7,934 bases of DNA from Chersky-265 sp035275285 (GTDB lineage Bacteria; Fibrobacterota; Fibrobacteria; UBA11236), in the NCBI GenBank assembly GCA_035275285.1, contig DATENA010000236.1:1-7934 (forward strand), given 5' to 3'. The position numbers and the translations under genes were made by a program. The notes beneath the pieces are model-generated. The model was not told where the DNA came from, ran no database searches, and saw nothing but the letters and a program-made list of their open reading frames with translations. Below are positions 5,544 through 7,934 of this stretch, in pieces. Position 1 is the stretch's first letter. Every line of letters begins with the position of its first letter.

Positions 5544-7001
5544 CTACCGCGCCCCGTGGCCCGTGATTACGACCCACATGGTGCGCACCAGGATGAGCAG
5601 ATCCAGGCTCAGCGACATGTTCTCGAAGTACCACAGGTCGAACAGCACCTTGGTCTTCACGTCGTCGATGTTGGTGTCGTAGCGGTGCTTCACCTGCGCC
5701 CAGCCCGTCAATCCGGGCTTCATCTTCAGGCGGCGCAGATAGAGGGGCACTTCATGCTTGAGCTGGTTGATGAAATGCTGGCGTTCGGGGCGGGGTCCCA
5801 CCAGGCTCATGTCGCCGATCAGGATGCACCAGAGCTGGGGCAATTCGTCGATGCGCGTGCGCCTCAGGAAGCGGCCCAGGCGCGTCACCCGGGAATCGCC
5901 CTTGGTGGCCCATTGCGGACCCTGGACTTCCGCATCGGTGCGCATGGTGCGGAACTTGTGCACCCAAATGCGCTTTCCGTAGAGGCCGATGCGTTCCTGG
6001 CTGTAGAAGACCGGGCCGCGGGAATCGAGCTTGATGAGCCAAGCGGTAAGGGCCATCAGGGGAGAGGCCAGGAGGAGCACCGCCGCGGACAGGAAGATGT
6101 CCATCAGGCGCTTGATCTTGGCTTCCCAGGCGGGCATGTGCTCGGGGAACAGCACCTTCAGGGTGATGCCGTGCACGGCGCTGGTCTTGAAATGGCCGCT
6201 GGCCACGTCGTAGAGATCGGGCACGATGAAGATGGAAAGGGGGAGTTCGGCCACATGGGAGAGCACGCGGATGATCTCGTTGTGCGAGGCGGATTCATGG
6301 CTGATGATGATGCCGCCGATGCGGTGCTTGGGGATGATCTCGGGCAGATCGGCGTATTTGCCCAGCACGGGCATGCCCTGGAACTCCTTCCCCTTCAAGG
6401 CGGCGTTCTCGTCCATGTAGCCGAAGAGCTGCCAGCCCATCTCGGGCACGTTGCGCAGCTCGTTCTGCATTTTGTAGCCGGCCTCGGTAGCCCCCAGGAT
6501 GAGGACGCGGTCCAGGCCGATGCCCTTGCGCAACAGGCGCCGCACCAGGGACTGGGCGAGCATGCGGAACCCGTTCACGGAAACCAGGAAGGTTCCCCAA
6601 TAGGAGCTGAAGGAGGCGGCGCGCGACCAGGTGAACACGTGGTTGAGCTTGTGCTCGTAGATCTGCTCCAGGATGTCCGAGCCGGTGGTCACCGCGAAGA
6701 TGATCATGCAGCCTATGGTGATCTCCTTGGAGACCACCAGCAGTTGCACCGCGCGGGATTGCAGGTACCAATCGCGGTAGAGCCCGCTGATGAAGAAGTA
6801 GGCGATCCAGATCAGGGAGAGCACGAAGGTGATGCGGGTGAAATGGGCGAAATTCCGGCCCGGGTCGAAGGATTCGGGAAAGATCCCGCTCTTATAGCGC
6901 ATCCAGAAGATCAGGGCGAAGGACAGGTTGATGGAAACCGCGTCGGAAACGAAGATCAGGTATTTCTCGAATTTCCTGGCGAGCATTGGTTTTCCGGCCA
7001 T
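5544..7001 (-). CDS. Undecaprenyl-phosphate sugar-1-phosphate transferase (WbaP/WcaJ type)
   Basis: 485 residues, a polyprenyl glycosylphosphotransferase that moves a sugar 1-phosphate from a UDP-sugar to undecaprenyl phosphate, the first step of a lipid-linked polysaccharide. Hydrophobic segments lie at about 14-34, 56-76, 93-108 and 128-148. A Rossmann-like CoA-binding-type domain follows (ILGATEAGYKMQNEL, about 168-182), and then the bacterial sugar transferase domain from about 296 to the end. That domain shows the re-entrant membrane helix with a Ser-Pro kink (S313-P314), KFRTMR at 349-354, the catalytic Asp-Glu pair D385-E386 in RIDELPQL, GDMSLVGPRPER at 396-407 and KPGLTGWAQV at 428-437. 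The five-helix layout and length are those of full WbaP/WcaJ proteins, not the short PglC form. The sugar is unknown; UDP-GalNAc or UDP-GlcNAc would fit the epimerase nearby, but WcaJ-like enzymes use glucose. Start: ATG 7001 has GGGA only one base upstream; ATG 6986 is an alternative. Confidence 0.92.
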   Translation of the reverse strand: MAGKPMLARKFEKYLIFVSDAVSINLSFALIFWMRYKSGIFPESFDPGRNFAHFTRITFVLSLIWIAYFFISGLYRDWYLQSRAVQLLVVSKEITIGCMIIFAVTTGSDILEQIYEHKLNHVFTWSRAASFSSYWGTFLVSVNGFRMLAQSLVRRLLRKGIGLDRVLILGATEAGYKMQNELRNVPEMGWQLFGYMDENAALKGKEFQGMPVLGKYADLPEIIPKHRIGGIIISHESASHNEIIRVLSHVAELPLSIFIVPDLYDVASGHFKTSAVHGITLKVLFPEHMPAWEAKIKRLMDIFLSAAVLLLASPLMALTAWLIKLDSRGPVFYSQERIGLYGKRIWVHKFRTMRTDAEVQGPQWATKGDSRVTRLGRFLRRTRIDELPQLWCILIGDMSLVGPRPERQHFINQLKHEVPLYLRRLKMKPGLTGWAQVKHRYDTNIDDVKTKVLFDLWYFENMSLSLDLLILVRTMWVVITGHGAR

Positions 7002-7083
7002 TCCCGATAAAACTCTAATTTACAAGGATTTTCTGGCCAGCCGAGCGGATGGGGACGGAACCGCAAACGGATTTACACCCGTT
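7002..7083 (-). promoter_or_regulatory. AT-rich leader upstream of the phosphotransferase
   Basis: The 82 bases between the DUF535 stop codon and the phosphotransferase start become AT-rich next to the start. Read on the - strand, TTGTAAATTAGAGTTTTATC spans about 7006-7025 and could hold a -10 element (TAAATT or TAGAGT). The palindrome CTGGCCAG lies at 7033-7040. I cannot find a clean -35 box or a TAnnTTTG box, so promoter placement is weak. Confidence 0.3.
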
Positions 7084-7755
7084 TCACGTCCAAGCCCCCG
7101 GACTCAACTCGGTTTCGGGATGCATGACGGGTTCCAGGAATAAATTGTTCCGATCCGGCAGCTTCCCGTTGGGGCGTTTGAAATAGAGTTGGAACCCCTG
7201 GACCATCTCTTCCAGAATAGTGTGCATCAGCAGCTTCTTTCGCCGTGCGCGGGCGCGATGGCTGGCCGATGAGGAAGTGGAAGGCTTATCGGACAACCCC
7301 ACCCTCATTTTAAAGGATTTGCCCAAGGGTTCGCCGCCGTTGGCCATCCAGAAGAAGTCGTACTGGGATAAATACTCGTTGGGGAACCTGTTGATGGTTT
7401 CGCAGACGTGTTCGGCAGAAGACACTCCGATGATGATGCCGATTCCTAGAGCACGCCCCAGGGCTCGGATTGAAATCATAAGCATTTTGGATGGGCAAAT
7501 CTCGCCCATAGCCTTGGACGCATACCGGATGGTGCCAGTGTGGCCTTTTGTTCCTTGGAATCCCCCGATGAAAATCGTCTGATGAGAAGGTATGCCCACC
7601 AGATTGCCGGGAACGATCGAAAAGGTCATGGTGAAAAGGGCCAGTGCATCCATTCGGAATACCAGGCAAAGCTCCCCTTCCATCAACGTGGGGCCCGGGA
7701 GCGTCAAGTTGATGGAAATGGTCTTCCCTTCAAAGGTGCTGGACCAAACGCGCAA
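7084..7755 (-). CDS. VirK/YbjX (DUF535) family protein, probably N-terminally truncated
   Basis: 223 residues from a TTG at 7755, recognised as DUF535. The family core is clear: EGKTISINLTLPGP and EGELCLVF (about 9-33), IFIGGFQGTKGHTGTIRYAS (61-80), SIRALGRALGIGIIIGVSSAEHV (95-117), YDFFWMANGGEP (132-143), and a basic helix of the KRA-YRRR kind at 164-178. Family members are usually near 300 residues, so roughly the first 80-100 are missing. VirK/YbjX proteins have been tied to outer-membrane, antimicrobial-peptide or virulence traits in enterobacteria; the biochemical role is unknown. No ATG or GTG lies in this frame before the window edge, and the TTG has no ribosome binding site. The frame stays open to 7934, but a better-looking frame (7803-7934) occupies that stretch. 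It may be a 5'-truncated remnant, or a gene whose start lies beyond the window. A sample line (7441-7500) has 29 of 60 G/C, low for this window. Confidence 0.7.
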   Translation of the reverse strand: MRVWSSTFEGKTISINLTLPGPTLMEGELCLVFRMDALALFTMTFSIVPGNLVGIPSHQTIFIGGFQGTKGHTGTIRYASKAMGEICPSKMLMISIRALGRALGIGIIIGVSSAEHVCETINRFPNEYLSQYDFFWMANGGEPLGKSFKMRVGLSDKPSTSSSASHRARARRKKLLMHTILEEMVQGFQLYFKRPNGKLPDRNNLFLEPVMHPETELSPGAWT

Positions 7756-7802
7756 ACCATTTATGGGGAAAGATCGATTGGAGGAATCGGCAAAGCTACC
7801 AA

Positions 7803-7934
7803 CTAACTCGCCACGGGCATGGGCACTAACTGCATTCCCGCTGCCTTGGCTTGACGCTTCAAATGGTTCATTTTCTTTTCCAATTGGCTTTTCGATAGGG
7901 TATCCAACATCGATTTGGAATACTCCGCCCCCTG
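7803..7934 (-). CDS. C-terminal end of an unidentified protein (partial)
   Basis: The last 43 codons and a TAG stop of a - strand frame that enters from beyond the right edge. The translation is helical and basic, with SQLEKKMNHLKRQAKAAG followed by MQLVPMPVAS at the end, which looks like a natural C-terminus. By hand count its third codon positions are 28 of 43 G/C, against 16 of 43 for the overlapping DUF535-frame extension, which supports this frame as the coding one. The stop lies 47 bases before the TTG of the DUF535 gene. I do not recognise the family; basic helical tails like this occur in some transposases, but nothing here proves it. Confidence 0.45.
   Translation of the reverse strand, partial: QGAEYSKSMLDTLSKSQLEKKMNHLKRQAKAAGMQLVPMPVAS

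Noticed and set aside
5533..5560. Bidirectional terminator between the convergent GT4 and phosphotransferase genes
   Set aside because: Only a weak CACGG/CCGTG pairing (5535-5539 with 5554-5558) and no T-run on either side.
5556..7010. 484-codon + strand open frame opposite the phosphotransferase
   Set aside because: It covers almost exactly the antisense of a well-recognised gene. Its His/Gln/Gly-rich translation shows no family motif, so it is a codon-bias shadow.
1..7934. tRNA or rRNA genes
   Set aside because: No tRNA-like T-loop sequence with matching arms and no rRNA-like conserved stretch was noticed when reading both strands by eye; this was not a computed search.

Overview
The window reads as a piece of chromosome from a GC-rich bacterium. 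It carries a small surface-polysaccharide gene cluster beside a DUF4954 gene and a G-rich repetitive stretch. Two clues point to the Fibrobacterota/Bacteroidota (FCB) side of the tree. One is the DUF4954 protein, a family I know mainly from Bacteroidota, Spirochaetota and Fibrobacterota. The other is an exact match to the Bacteroidota-type promoter pattern (TTTG, 19 bases, TAnnTTTG) directly before a GTG start. The high GC fits a Fibrobacterota metagenome lineage better than a typical Bacteroides. This is inference, not proof.

Layout. Bases 1-328 hold no convincing gene. They form an imperfect tandem repeat with a period of about 137 bases, very G-rich on the + strand, with four G-quadruplex-type motifs, a short hairpin, DnaA-box-like 9-mers and a 53-base all-purine tract. 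Next, on the - strand, is a DUF4954 protein (329-2224). An AT-rich divergent promoter island separates it from a rightward run: a HAD-IB family phosphatase (2320-3219), a WbpP/TviC-type UDP-N-acetylhexosamine 4-epimerase (3288-4328) and a GT4 glycosyltransferase (4384-5532). Meeting this run tail to tail across 11 bases is a - strand polyprenyl-phosphate sugar-1-phosphate transferase (5544-7001). Upstream of that, also on the - strand, is a VirK/YbjX (DUF535) domain gene (7084-7755). It seems to lack its N-terminal part and has no good start. At the window edge is what looks like the last 43 codons of another - strand gene (7803-7934).

How the genes fit together. The epimerase would supply UDP-GalNAc (or a GalNAc uronate). 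The membrane phosphotransferase would load the first sugar phosphate onto undecaprenyl phosphate, and the GT4 enzyme would add a later sugar. These are three steps of lipid-linked polysaccharide assembly. The HAD enzyme and DUF4954 have no proven link to it. By hand count of sample lines, GC falls from about 70% in DUF4954 to about 50% in the GT4 and DUF535 genes, which fits a variable, partly acquired polysaccharide locus. I see no clear new multi-gene system. The least explained parts are the repeat region at the left end and the damaged-looking right end.
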